A stretch of DNA of 64,000 nucleotides from Planctomycetota bacterium. Lineage in GTDB: Bacteria > Planctomycetota > UBA1135 > GCA-002686595. This document shows positions 36,958 through 47,101 of the stretch, in pieces. The notes under the pieces are model-generated. The model did no database searches. It was given only the letters and a program-made list of their open reading frames with translations, and was not told the origin of the DNA. The position numbers and the translations under genes are program-made. Each line of letters starts with the position of its first letter. Position 1 is the stretch's first letter. The stretch spans positions 1 to 64,000 of the forward strand of contig JANQEJ010000057.1 of the NCBI GenBank assembly GCA_028278425.1, written 5' to 3'.

Positions 36958-38232
36958 ATGACCATCCTGCTCCTTCTGGCGCTTGCCAGCCTTGCATTCC
37001 TGCCCGCGCACTCCGAGCGCATCGCCATTCGCTGCGGCGCCCTGATCGACGGGCGCGCCGATCAACCGATCGAGAACGCGATCCTCTTCGTCGAGGGCGA
37101 CCGCATCACCGGCGTGCAGGCGGGCGGCGAGCTTCCCGACGCGAGCTACCGCGTGATCGACCTGCGGCCGGCGACGTGCCTGCCCGGCTTGATCGACGCG
37201 CACGCTCACCCGCTGATCAAGACGGACGACTACCAGGTGGATCACCTGCGGCGTTCGTCGGGCTACAAGGCGCTGCGCGGGCTCGCGGTCGTGCAGGAGA
37301 TGCTGAACGCCGGCTGGACGACGGTGCGCATTCCCGGCGACGCTGACGTGCACTACGCGCACTTCGACGTGCGCACGGCGATCCAGGAGGGGCTCTTCCG
37401 CGGGCCGCGCATCACCGGCGCGGGGCATTACCTCTCGATCACCGGCGGCGGCGGCGACGTGAACTTCGTCGCGCCCGAGCAGGTGATTCAGGCGGACGGG
37501 CTCGTCGTCGACGGTGTCGATGCGGTACGGCAGGCCGTGCGCGAGGAGGTCAAGCACGGCAGCGACTGGATCAAGGTGCTCGCGAGCGGCGCGATGATGT
37601 CCGCGGGCGACGACCCGACGCGCGCGCACTTCAGCCCCGAGGAGCTCGAGGCGATCGTCGAGGAGGCGACGCGGCTCGGCGTCCCGGTGGCGGCCCACGC
37701 GCACTCGGCCGAGGGCATCAAGCAGGCGGTGCGCGCCGGCGTGCGCTCGATCGAGCACGGCACGTTCGTCGACGACGAGGGGATCGCGCTGATGGTCGAG
37801 CGCGGCGTGTACCTCGTGCCGACGCTGTACGTCGGCGACTACTATCTCGAGGAGCAGCCGGAGAGCGACGCGCAGCGGAAGATGAACGAGCTGACGCGGA
37901 AGTACCGCGCCGAGCACTTCGAGCGCCTCGGCAAGGCGATCCGCGCCGGCGTCAAGATCGGCGTCGGCACGGACTACGTCGGCTTCCCGGTCGCGCAGGG
38001 CACGCGCGAGTTCGCGCTGCTCGTGGAAGCCGGGATGGCGCCGATGCAGGCGCTTCAGGCGGGAACGCGCGTCAACGCGGAGCTCCTCGGCTGGGAGGAC
38101 CGCGTCGGCACGATCGAGGCCGGTAAGCTGGCCGACGTCATCGCGGTGCCGGGGGATCCGCTCGCGGATCTATCGCTTCTCGAGCGCGTTTCGTTCGTGA
38201 TGCTCGGCGGCGAGGTGATCCGGAGCGAGTGA
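36958..38232 (+). CDS. secreted amidohydrolase family protein
   Basis: 'VIDLRPATCLPGLIDAHAHP', 'VAAHAHSAEGIKQAVRAGVRSIEHGT', 'IGVGTDYVGFP'. Confidence 0.9.
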   Translation: MTILLLLALASLAFLPAHSERIAIRCGALIDGRADQPIENAILFVEGDRITGVQAGGELPDASYRVIDLRPATCLPGLIDAHAHPLIKTDDYQVDHLRRSSGYKALRGLAVVQEMLNAGWTTVRIPGDADVHYAHFDVRTAIQEGLFRGPRITGAGHYLSITGGGGDVNFVAPEQVIQADGLVVDGVDAVRQAVREEVKHGSDWIKVLASGAMMSAGDDPTRAHFSPEELEAIVEEATRLGVPVAAHAHSAEGIKQAVRAGVRSIEHGTFVDDEGIALMVERGVYLVPTLYVGDYYLEEQPESDAQRKMNELTRKYRAEHFERLGKAIRAGVKIGVGTDYVGFPVAQGTREFALLVEAGMAPMQALQAGTRVNAELLGWEDRVGTIEAGKLADVIAVPGDPLADLSLLERVSFVMLGGEVIRSE

Positions 38233-38235
38233 CGG

Positions 38236-40092
38236 TCAGCGTGCGACCGGCAGCACGATTCCCGACGCTCTCGCGCCGCCGCGGAAGACGTTCAGCGTCG
38301 CTCCCGCGGCACCGGGTACCGTCTCCGTGTTGTCCGCGTCGGCGCCCATGAGGGCGATCCGGATGCGGTGCCCCTTGTTGAACAGCGTCGCGGTCGGGTG
38401 CAGATCGAGCACGACCTCCGTCGGCTCGTCGCGCGGCAGCGGCTCGCGGTCCTCCTCGAAGCAGCGCTGGTAGGGGAGCCCCAGGTTGTTCCAGGGCGCT
38501 TGGCTTCGCTTGCGGAGCGAGCCGCGGACCACGCCCTCGGTGACATAACGCGAGACGCCTTCGTCGTTCACCTCTTCCAACAGCACGTGCAGGTTGGTGT
38601 CGTCGGCCTCGCAGGTCACGTAGAGCGTGACGACCGGATGTCCGACGACGCTCGTGTCCTCTTCGAGCGGAGCGGTCGTCCACGTCAGCGACTTGGCGTC
38701 GTTCGCGGACATGTCGGGATAGACCATGAACTGCGCGGCGCCGACGGCGTTGTCCCAGCGCGACATGGCGCCGGTGGTCGTCGTCGGGTCGATCTCGTAG
38801 GCGTCGTGGCCGGCTTCTCTGGGCGCCGCCGTCGCCAACGCGCCGTCGGCGTCGAAGAAGAACTCCACCGGCTCCGCCTCGGGCACCGGCCAGGTCTCGG
38901 CGGAGCGCCAGCTCCACTCGCCGAGCTCGTCCATCAGCGCGTACTGCACCGGCGGGTCGTTCTCGACGCCGTTCTCGATGCCCTTCAGCCAGCGGTCGAA
39001 CCAGCGGTGTTGTTCGACGGCGGTCACGCGCTCGCGTTCTCTCATGGCCGAGCCGTCGGGTAGCGCTCCGTGCGACCACGCGCCGATCGTGAGCTTCTGC
39101 GGGCCCGCGTAGTTCGCGAACCAGAGCGTGACGTCCGTGGCGAAGACGTCGTACCAGCCGTTGATGTGGTGCGCCGGCACCTTCGCTGCGTTGATCGCCG
39201 CCAGGCGCGCCGAGGGGCCGTGCTCCATCCAAGTGAGACCCGGTGAGTCGTGGTCGCGCACGGGACCCGCGCCGTACTCGCCCATCACGTCCCAGTTGTC
39301 GACGTGCTCGGCCATCGCCGCTTCGAGCAGCGCGCCGTCGTCGTCGCCGTCCACCCGCGGCGCCGGCCACTCGGTGTCCAGGCTCTGCGTCAGCCCCGCC
39401 CAGTGGTTCATCATGTCCGAGCGATACGCGCCGCCCGGATAGATCACGTCGTACATGTCGAAGGCGGCGACGTCCGGGAAGATCGCCTTCAGCGCCGGCG
39501 GCGCGAGCGACGCGTTCATGTACTGCGTGATGCCGAGGTAGGACCCGCCCCACATGCCGACGTTGCCGTCGCACCACGGCTGCGCGGCGAACCACTCGGT
39601 GAGCTCGGCGGCGTCCTTCGTCTCCGCGTCGGAGAAAAGCCCCTCGAACCGCCCGAACGACGCGCCGCTCCCGCGCACGCCGGCGGCGGCGATCACGTAG
39701 CCGTGCCGGACGAGCACCTGCAGGCCGGAGAAGATGTCGACGTTGGACTCGACCGGCGCGGGCTCGTCCATCCCGCTGATCATCTGGATGACCACGCGCG
39801 GGTTTCGGTGGTAGCGCGAATGCGTCCAGATCACCGGCAGCGGCTCGTCGGTGACGACGCCGTCCTTCGTCGGCCGCGTGACGTCCACGGCGAGCTTGAC
39901 ACCGTCGCGCATCTCGACGTACCGCGACGTGGTCTCCCAGCCGTCGAAGCGCTCCACGGAGTAGCCCTCGTACCGCCCGAACTCGGAGACCCTGTCGTCC
40001 TGCGGTTCCGGCTGTGCCTTCGGCTCCTGTGCGACAGTGCCCGCACAGGCGAACAGAACGAGCGGGAGCGCGAGCAGCGAAACGCGGCGCAC
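38236..40092 (-). CDS. CocE/NonD-type X-Pro dipeptidyl-peptidase family hydrolase
   Basis: 'MRDGVKLAVDVTRPTKDG', 'DGNVGMWGGSYLGITQYMNA', 'WSHG', lipobox-like N-terminus; GTG start. Confidence 0.88.
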   Translation of the reverse strand: MRRVSLLALPLVLFACAGTVAQEPKAQPEPQDDRVSEFGRYEGYSVERFDGWETTSRYVEMRDGVKLAVDVTRPTKDGVVTDEPLPVIWTHSRYHRNPRVVIQMISGMDEPAPVESNVDIFSGLQVLVRHGYVIAAAGVRGSGASFGRFEGLFSDAETKDAAELTEWFAAQPWCDGNVGMWGGSYLGITQYMNASLAPPALKAIFPDVAAFDMYDVIYPGGAYRSDMMNHWAGLTQSLDTEWPAPRVDGDDDGALLEAAMAEHVDNWDVMGEYGAGPVRDHDSPGLTWMEHGPSARLAAINAAKVPAHHINGWYDVFATDVTLWFANYAGPQKLTIGAWSHGALPDGSAMRERERVTAVEQHRWFDRWLKGIENGVENDPPVQYALMDELGEWSWRSAETWPVPEAEPVEFFFDADGALATAAPREAGHDAYEIDPTTTTGAMSRWDNAVGAAQFMVYPDMSANDAKSLTWTTAPLEEDTSVVGHPVVTLYVTCEADDTNLHVLLEEVNDEGVSRYVTEGVVRGSLRKRSQAPWNNLGLPYQRCFEEDREPLPRDEPTEVVLDLHPTATLFNKGHRIRIALMGADADNTETVPGAAGATLNVFRGGARASGIVLPVAR

Positions 40093-40094
40093 GA

Positions 40095-42803
40095 TCAGGA
40101 GTCGCCGTTCGCCGCTTCGAGCCGCACCGGGCACACCTTCAGCTCCGCCGTGTCCGTGATCGGGTCGTAGCCCGACCCCGTCAGCGCGTTGATCGGCACG
40201 TCGTTGAAGCTGAAGCTGCAGAAGACGGTGCCGCGCGGCGACTTCTCCGTCGCGTGGACCTTGACCAGGACCTTCCCGCGGCGGCTCGTCATCACGGCCA
40301 TGCCGTCGTCTTCGAGCCCCCAGCTCTCGACGTCGTCGGGGTGAACCTCGACGAGCTCCTCGGGGACGAGGTACTGCGTGCCGACGGCGCGGCCGGTCAT
40401 CGTGCGCGTGTGGTAGTGCGCGAGTCTGCGCCCCGTCGTCAGCCAGACCGGGTACTCGTCGTCGATCGTCTCCGCCGGATCGCGGTACGACGGTGTCACG
40501 AAGAGCCCGCGGCCGCGCGGGAACTCGCCGATGTGCAGGACGGGCGTGCCGGGATGCCCCTTCTCGGGCACCGGCCAGTGGTGTTTGCCCTCCGCGACGA
40601 GGTCCCAGTCCAGCCCGTGGTAGGTGGTCGACACCTGGCACAGCTCGTTGAAGACGTCCTTGGCCGACTCCCACTCGAAGCCCGCGAACCCGAGCCGCTT
40701 CGCGATCTGCGACAGGATCCACCAGTCGGGCTTCGCCTCGCCCTGCGGCGGAACGGCGGCGCGCACGCGCTGCGGGCGGCGCTCGGTGTTCGTGAAGACG
40801 CCGTCGACCTCGCCCCAGGCGGCGGCGGGCAGCACGACGTCGGCGAGCTCGGCGGTCTCCGTGAGGAAGACGTCGATCACGACCAGGTGCTCGAGGCTCT
40901 TCAGGGCCTCTTCGCAGTGGTCGCGCTCGGGGTCGGACACGATCGTGTTCTCGCCGCAGATCAGCATGGCGAAGATCTTCTCGCCGCAGCGCTCGAGCGC
41001 GCGCACCTTCGTCATGCCCTTTTCGATGTCGACCTCGACGCCCCAGGCCTCCTTGAACTTCTTCTGGTGCGCGGGCTCGGTCACCGCCTGGAAGCCGGGG
41101 TAGTTGTTCGGCAGCGCGCCGCAGTCGCCGGCTCCTTGAATGTTGTTCTGCCCGCGCATCGGGTTGATGCCGGTGCCCTCGCGCCCGACGTTGCCGGTGA
41201 GCAGGACCAGGTTGCAGAGGGCCTGCACGTTGTCGACGCCGCAGATGTGCTCGGTGACGCCTAGGGTGTAGTAGACCGCGCCGCGCTCGGCGTTCCCGTA
41301 GAGGATGGCCGCCTCCTCGATGTCGGCTGCGGGGACGCCGGTGATCTCCTCGGCCCACTCCGGCGTGAAGGTCGAGAGGTGCTCCATCAGGGCCTCGATG
41401 CCCTCGGTCCGCTCGGCCACGAACTGCTGGTTGACCAAGCCCTCGCGCACGATCACGTGCGCCATCGCGCCGAGCAGCGCCACGTCGCTGCCGACCCGCA
41501 GAGGCAGGTAGACGTCGGCGATCTCCGCGAGCGGGATCCTCCGCGGGTCCGCGACGATGAGCTTCGCCCCGCGGCGCATCGCCTTCTTCAGCCGCGTCGC
41601 CGCGACCGGGTGCGCCTCGGTCATGTTCGTGCCGATGCAGAAGATGACGTCCGGCTTCTCCATGTCGCGAAGCGGATTGCTCATCGCTCCGCGCCCGAGA
41701 GTGGTGGTCAGACCGGCCACCGTGGGGGAGTGTCAAGCTCGGCTACAGTTGTCGACCTGGTTCGTCTGGAACCCGGCGCGGATGAACTTCTGGACGGAGT
41801 AGGCCGACTCGTGCGGCGCGCGCCCCGACGCGACCGCGTAGATCGCGTGGCGCCCGTGCTTCTCGCGCACGGCGGCGAAGCCCTCGGCAACGCGGTCGAG
41901 CGCCTCGTCCCAGGTCGCCTCGACAAACTTGCCGTCCTTGCGGACGAGCGGAGTGCGCAGCCGGTCCCGGTGCTGGACCCAGTCCCAGCCGAACTGACCC
42001 TTGACGCAGAGCGCGCCCTCGTTGGCCGGCCCGTCCATCGCCGGGTGGACGCCGACGACGGTCTCGCCCTTCGTCAGGATGTCGACGCTGCAACCGACGC
42101 CGCAGTACGGGCAGATCGACCGCGTGCGCTCGACCTCGCCCGGCGTGTCCTGGTGCTGCATCGAGCGCTTGTCGCCGAGCGCGCCGGTCGGGCACGTCTG
42201 CACGCACTGCCCGCAGAAGGTGCAGGCCGAGTCCTCGAGGAAGCCGCCGAATTCGGTCGTGATCTGCGTGTGGAACCCGCGGTTCGCGACGCTGATCGCG
42301 TAGTCGCCCTCCTGCTCCGCGCAGACCCGCACGCAGCGGTAGCACGAGATGCAGTGGTCGTAGTCCCGCAGGATCATCGGGTTCGGGTCGCTGGTGTGCG
42401 ACCGGCCCGATTGCTTGCCCTGGAAGCGCGAGCCGTCGGCCTCGTAGCGCACGGCGAGGTGCGCGAGCTCCTGCGACGCCATGCCGCGCAGCGGATCGAT
42501 CCGCGCGCCGCTCGGGTTCTCCGAGACGACGAGCTCCATCAGGGTCTTTCTGTGCTTCTCGAGCGCCTCGGTCCGCGTGCGCACGACCATGCCGGGCGTT
42601 GCCGTCGTCGTGCAGGACGCGACCGGGTTCGCGCTGCCCTCGACCTCGACCACGCAGAGCCGGCACGCCCCGAAGGCCTCGAGCCGGTCGTCGTAGCACA
42701 GCGTCGGCACCGTGTCCCCGTGCCGGCGCGCGACGTCGTACAGCGTCTCGCCCTCGGCGAACTCGACGGTCTTGCCGTCCAGGGTGATCGTGTTGCCGCT
42801 CAT
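40095..42803 (-). CDS. fdhA: formate dehydrogenase alpha subunit, Sec-containing; TGA at 41733-41735 read as Sec
   Basis: N-term 2Fe-2S and 4Fe-4S domains ('CRLCVVEVEG', 'CISCYRCVRVC', 'CTFCGQCVQTCPTGAL'), Mo-bis-MGD 'ICPYCGVGCSVDI'; ORFs 41733-43295 and 40095-41720 are in one frame across TGA: '[33 protein letters not shown]'. Confidence 0.93.
41703..41721 (-). promoter_or_regulatory. SECIS element of fdhA
   Basis: GGTGG-CC-GGTCT-GA-CCACC directly downstream of TGA; GGT CTG occupies codons +7/+8 after TGA, as recalled for E. coli fdhF. Confidence 0.75.
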
Positions 42804-44425
42804 TTCAGGTGCGCCTCCACCTGCTCCGGGAAGTCGCGCAAAAGGCTCTCCGTGATCAGGGGAGCCGCGATCCCGAGGCCGCAGGCGCTCACGGCCGCCA
42901 TCGTACTCCCGATGTCGTGAACTTCGCTCTTCCAGGCCTCGGGATCGCTCGGCCCGGCCTCCCCGGCGAGCCGCTCGGTCAGCCGCTGCGTCCCGATCCG
43001 GCACGGGAAGCACTTCCCGCAGGACTCGTGGGCGAAGAAGGACATCGCCTGCCGGGCGACCTCGACCATGTCGCGGGAATCGTCGAAGACCATCACGCCG
43101 CCGGCGCCGAGGAACGAGTCCTTCGCGCGTAGGCTCGGCTCGTCCAGGGTGACGTCGAGGTCGGAGACGAAGCCGCCCGAGAGCCCCGCCATCGTGACCG
43201 CTTGAACGGTGCGCCCGTCCTCCGGCCCACCGGCCCAGTCGAAGAGCAGCGTCTTGAGCGGGAACCCGATCGGCACCTCGTAGTTCCCCGGCCACCGCAC
43301 GTCGCCGGACAGGCTGATGATCTTCGTCCCGGCGTGCTCCCCCTCCCCGAGCCCGCGGTACCAGTCCGCCCCGCGCGCGAGGATCGGCGGCACGGAGGCG
43401 AGGGTCTCGACGTTGTTGACCGCGGTGGGGGTGTTCTCGTAGCCGTGGGTGACCGGGTAGGGCGGCCGGTTGCGCGGGAAGGGGTGGCGGCCTTCCAGAC
43501 TATTAAGGAGGGAAGTCTCCTCCCCGCAGATGTACGCGCCCGCCCCGCGGCGGACGTAGACCTGGAAGTCGCCGAGCAGGTTCGCCTCCTGGGCTTCCTC
43601 GATCGCGCGCTCGAGGATCGCCTGGGTGTGCGGGTACTCGTAGCGCAGATAGATGAACCCCCGCGTCGCGCCGGTCGCCCGCGCGGCGATCGCCATGCCC
43701 TCGATCACCGCGTGCGGGTCGTAGTCCATGAGCACGCGGTCCTTGAAGCAGCCGGGCTCTCCCTCGTCGGCGTTGCAGACGATGGTCTTCGGCCCGCCGG
43801 GGGCTTCGGCGACGGCGCGCCACTTGCGCCCGGTGGGGAAGCCGGCGCCGCCGCGGCCGGCGAGACCGCTCGTGTCGACGACGTCGAGAACTTCGGCCGG
43901 TGTCTGCTCGTTCAGCGCGCGGGTGAGGGCCTCGTAGCCGCCGGTGGCGCGGTAGCCCGCGAGCGTCGCGCGATCGGGCTTGCGGATGTGCGCAAAGCAA
44001 CACTCCTCGAGCCCGCCCGGATTCGGCGGCGGCAGCGGCGTCGGCGCCTCGCGCAGACCTTCGCCGGGCACGCCGACGAGGTAGCGGTCGCCTTGGATGA
44101 CGGGCACGGGCTCGTCGCAGCGCCCGGCGCAGGGCATCGGCGTCGCGCCGTCGATCTCGGCGAGCAGCGCGTCGCAACCGCGCAGCTTGCAGATCGGCCC
44201 GTCGCAGACCCGCGCGCGGTCCCGGCCGCCGGGCTCGCGCGAGAAGTGGTGGTAGAAGGTGACCGTGCCGTAGAGGTCGGCCAGCGGGATGCGCAGCCCC
44301 CCTGCGACGGTCCGAAGAACTTCGTCGGACAGGTACCCATCCCGCTCGTGGAACGCGTGCAGGAGCGGGAGCAAGGGGGCGGGTTCGTCCCGCCAGCGGT
44401 CGATCAGGGCCTGGTCGGTCGGCAC
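42800..44425 (-). CDS. NAD-linked formate dehydrogenase NuoE-NuoF-like fused subunit
   Basis: NuoE-like 'YLSDEVLRTVAGGLRIPLADLYGTVTFYHHFS' then NuoF-like 'SGLAGRGGAGFPTGRKW', 'NADEGEPGCFKDR', 'GAGAYICGEETSLLNSLEG', 'ESCGKCFPCRIGTQRL'. Confidence 0.9.
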   Translation of the reverse strand: MPTDQALIDRWRDEPAPLLPLLHAFHERDGYLSDEVLRTVAGGLRIPLADLYGTVTFYHHFSREPGGRDRARVCDGPICKLRGCDALLAEIDGATPMPCAGRCDEPVPVIQGDRYLVGVPGEGLREAPTPLPPPNPGGLEECCFAHIRKPDRATLAGYRATGGYEALTRALNEQTPAEVLDVVDTSGLAGRGGAGFPTGRKWRAVAEAPGGPKTIVCNADEGEPGCFKDRVLMDYDPHAVIEGMAIAARATGATRGFIYLRYEYPHTQAILERAIEEAQEANLLGDFQVYVRRGAGAYICGEETSLLNSLEGRHPFPRNRPPYPVTHGYENTPTAVNNVETLASVPPILARGADWYRGLGEGEHAGTKIISLSGDVRWPGNYEVPIGFPLKTLLFDWAGGPEDGRTVQAVTMAGLSGGFVSDLDVTLDEPSLRAKDSFLGAGGVMVFDDSRDMVEVARQAMSFFAHESCGKCFPCRIGTQRLTERLAGEAGPSDPEAWKSEVHDIGSTMAAVSACGLGIAAPLITESLLRDFPEQVEAHLK

Positions 44426-44496
44426 GGAATGCGCAGATTAGCGAGAACGGGGGGAAGCTGCGCTTCGGAATCTGGCGTAGTCGGCGACAACGCGCA

Positions 44497-45141
44497 TCAC
44501 GGTTCCCGCAGGTCCCTCCCGGCGACGGCATCCCGCCTGCGACGCCGGAGAGCTCCCAGCAACTCCGACGCATGCGGCGCGAGGAGGAGACACGCCAAGA
44601 CCCCGGGGGCGAGAAACGTCGTGTTCGGGTCGCGGTAGAGCGGGTCCGAGAGCCCGTTCAAGAGCCGGTAGGCCGTCGGACCGACTTCGAGCAGCCGCTC
44701 CGAGTTGACTTGAATCCACGTGAACTCCCGCGCGACGGCGACGCCGATCCGCGTCAGGGCAATGGGGACGAGGAGCAGCTCGCCGACGACGAGGATCCGC
44801 AGGCGCAAACGCCAAGCCAGCGGCGTCGCGACGACGAGCGCGAAGAGAACCGCGGCGGGCAGGTACGCGATCATGTAGCTGCTCGAGGGCACGGCGAGAA
44901 ACCGCTCCGGGTGGTCGGCGTGATAGAGCCTCAGCTCGGCGTCGATCCAGGCGCGCTTCTGGTCGAGGACCTCCACGTGGAGCGCCCGGTTGCCGCCGAG
45001 CGATCCGAGGCACGTATCGACCACCGCCGCGTACGCCCGCACGAAGAGGTCGTCGACCAAAAGCCAGAGCAGAAGGAGACCGGTCCCCCAGGCGAGCAGA
45101 GCGCCGACGAACTTAACGAGCCCCATCGGTCGCTTCCGCAT
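44497..45141 (-). CDS. exosortase H-associated membrane protein candidate
   Basis: Polytopic ~214 aa protein overlapping the XrtH gene end. Confidence 0.65.
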   Translation of the reverse strand: MRKRPMGLVKFVGALLAWGTGLLLLWLLVDDLFVRAYAAVVDTCLGSLGGNRALHVEVLDQKRAWIDAELRLYHADHPERFLAVPSSSYMIAYLPAAVLFALVVATPLAWRLRLRILVVGELLLVPIALTRIGVAVAREFTWIQVNSERLLEVGPTAYRLLNGLSDPLYRDPNTTFLAPGVLACLLLAPHASELLGALRRRRRDAVAGRDLREP

Positions 45142-45628
45142 CCAGCACGCGCATCGCCCACGCGGCCCACGCGACGAGAGCGGCGAGGATCAAGAGCCCG
45201 GGCCAGACGGTCATGTGGGCGAGCTCGAAGGCGCCGTGGAACTTCTCGCCGATGACGACGAGCGATGCGATCCGCACGACGTTGAGGCTCAGGAGCAACA
45301 CGGTCCCGACCAGAAGGCCCCAGGCGCGCTGACTCCAACGAGCCGGGAAGGGAAGAACGCCGGAGAAGAAGACCGCGAGGGGTTGCAGTCCATCGCAGCC
45401 GCGCTTGACCTCGATCGAGAAACCCGCCGTGGACAGGGTGCCGTCCGTCGCTTCGGCGGATCCGTCCAGCAGGCTCAGAAGCCAGGACGCGACCTCGGTG
45501 TTCCAGGCCAGGTAGCGGTCGAACCCGGCCGTACCCCAGACGAACCAACCCAGCAGGAGCTGGAACGTCCCGAAGAGCAGCAGGAATCCGGCGACGAAGA
45601 AGAAGACGCGAGCGCGCTGGACTTCCAT
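45113..45628 (-). CDS. xrtH: exosortase H (XrtH)-like
   Basis: Catalytic triad context 'VKRGCDGLQPLAVFFSG' (Cys), 'LNVVRIASLVVIG' (Arg), 'FELAHMTVWPG' (His); neighbouring IPTLxxWG-type substrate. Confidence 0.85.
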   Translation of the reverse strand: MEVQRARVFFFVAGFLLLFGTFQLLLGWFVWGTAGFDRYLAWNTEVASWLLSLLDGSAEATDGTLSTAGFSIEVKRGCDGLQPLAVFFSGVLPFPARWSQRAWGLLVGTVLLLSLNVVRIASLVVIGEKFHGAFELAHMTVWPGLLILAALVAWAAWAMRVLDAEATDGAR

Positions 45629-45792
45629 CGCAGGAGCTCATCCTAACTCCATTCCCGATCCAGAGCCCCCTGGGGCGGCTTCACCCGAGGCGAAGCGGCC
45701 GAAATACAAACTCCCCCCCAAAAGGGGCGGTGCGGCTTAGGCTAATCGCTATCGGCCAAACCGATTCCCACCCAAGTCCTCAGGAGGAACTC

Positions 45793-47028
45793 ATGAGAGG
45801 GAGAAAGCTTGCCCCCCTCGCGACGTGCGCCGTGGCCTTCGTTGCCATCGCGCCGCTGAGCCGGGCACAGACCGCGGTCGAGACGTGGACCGCGACGCAG
45901 ACGTTCGTCGTCAGCATGCCCGGCACGCCGGACGGCGGCGGCGGGATCGACTTCACCGGAACCCAGCCCGTGAACACGCTGGCTTTCACACCCGGCTCCG
46001 TGACGTTCGCCGGGGTGCCGGTCGACTTCTCCGGAACGGAGGCCTCGTTCCTCGCGACCAACTACGCGGGGACCGCGAACATCCCGGTGACGAGCGGTCC
46101 AGGGGTCGCGGGCGCGACGATCGACTGGGTGTCGTCGGGCGCGGTGAACTCGAACTGGACGTCCGACCTGTCGGGCGTGACCCTCGGCCCCGCGTTCTCG
46201 GCGTCCAATCTCGACGTCGTCGTCGGCAGCTCCTTCGACTTCGCCAACAACACTCCCAACTGGAGCTCCGGCGTCGTGCCCCAGCTTAACGGGGCGATCG
46301 TGGACGTGGACGGCACCAACCAGGTCACCTCCGTCGACCCGATCAACGGGATCGTCAACGTGTCGGGCAACGGGACCATCTTCGCGACCGCGCCGGTCGA
46401 GACGTGGACCGCGACGCAGACGTTCGTCGTCAGCATGCCCGGCACGCCGGACGGCGGCGGCGGGATCGACTTCACCGGAACCCAGCCGGTGAACACGCTG
46501 GCCTTCACGCCCGGCTCGGTCACGTTCGCCGGCCAGCCGGTGGACTTCTCCGGCACGGAGGCCTCGTTCCTTGCGACCAACTACGCGGGGACGGCGAACA
46601 TCCCGGTGACCGCCGGTCCGGGGGTTGCGGGCGCGACGATCAACTGGAGCTCGTCGGGCGCGGTGAACTCGACCTGGACGTCCAACCTGTCGGGCGTGAC
46701 CCTCGGCCCCTCGTTCTCGGCGTCCAATCTCGACGTCGTCGTCGGCAGCTCGTTCGGCTTCGCCAACAACACTCCCTTGTGGAGCTCCGGCGTCGTGCCC
46801 GAGCTCAACGGGGCGACCGTGGACGTGAACGGCACGAACCAGGTCACCTCCGTCGACCCGATCAACGGGATCGTCAACGTGTCGGGCAACGGAGCCATCT
46901 TCGCCACGCCCGCCCCGGCCGTGCCGACGCTTCCGGAGTGGGGGCTCATCCTGCTCGGCGTCGGGATCCTCGGCTTCGGCGCGCTCCTGCTCCTCCGCCG
47001 GCCGCGGGGAGCAACGGCCGCCGCCTGA
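45793..47028 (+). CDS. IPTLxxWG-CTERM sorting-domain protein with two near-identical internal repeats
   Basis: Signal peptide 'MRGRKLAPLATCAVAFVAIAPLSRAQ', strong SD AGGAGG, C-term 'VPTLPEWGLILLGVGILGFGALLLLRRPRG'. Confidence 0.88.
   Translation: MRGRKLAPLATCAVAFVAIAPLSRAQTAVETWTATQTFVVSMPGTPDGGGGIDFTGTQPVNTLAFTPGSVTFAGVPVDFSGTEASFLATNYAGTANIPVTSGPGVAGATIDWVSSGAVNSNWTSDLSGVTLGPAFSASNLDVVVGSSFDFANNTPNWSSGVVPQLNGAIVDVDGTNQVTSVDPINGIVNVSGNGTIFATAPVETWTATQTFVVSMPGTPDGGGGIDFTGTQPVNTLAFTPGSVTFAGQPVDFSGTEASFLATNYAGTANIPVTAGPGVAGATINWSSSGAVNSTWTSNLSGVTLGPSFSASNLDVVVGSSFGFANNTPLWSSGVVPELNGATVDVNGTNQVTSVDPINGIVNVSGNGAIFATPAPAVPTLPEWGLILLGVGILGFGALLLLRRPRGATAAA
45877..46914 (+). repeat. tandem duplication, 2 x 519 bp, in frame
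   Basis: 'gtcgagacgtggaccgcgacgcagacgttcgtcgtc...' at 45877 and again at 46396; exact 519-bp offset. Confidence 0.9.
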
Positions 47029-47101
47029 CGCGGAGACGCCTCTGCGTCCGTTCCTTCCCCGGAGCGCCGAGCGAGCGCTGATCCCGGTCTTCGGGGTCTT
47101 C

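Noticed and set aside
38236-41736. 1166-aa minus ORF joining a frame of fdhA to the CocE-type hydrolase
   Set aside because: N-terminal ~550 aa is an out-of-frame reading of fdhA; the hydrolase begins at its own signal sequence (GTG 40092).
41700-41740. fdhA interpreted as frameshifted/pseudogene or two separate genes
   Set aside because: Frame is preserved across TGA, the context is the canonical Sec site and a SECIS-like stem follows.
45877-46914. CRISPR-like or minisatellite repeat
   Set aside because: Only two long in-frame 519-bp coding copies; no short repeats/spacers.
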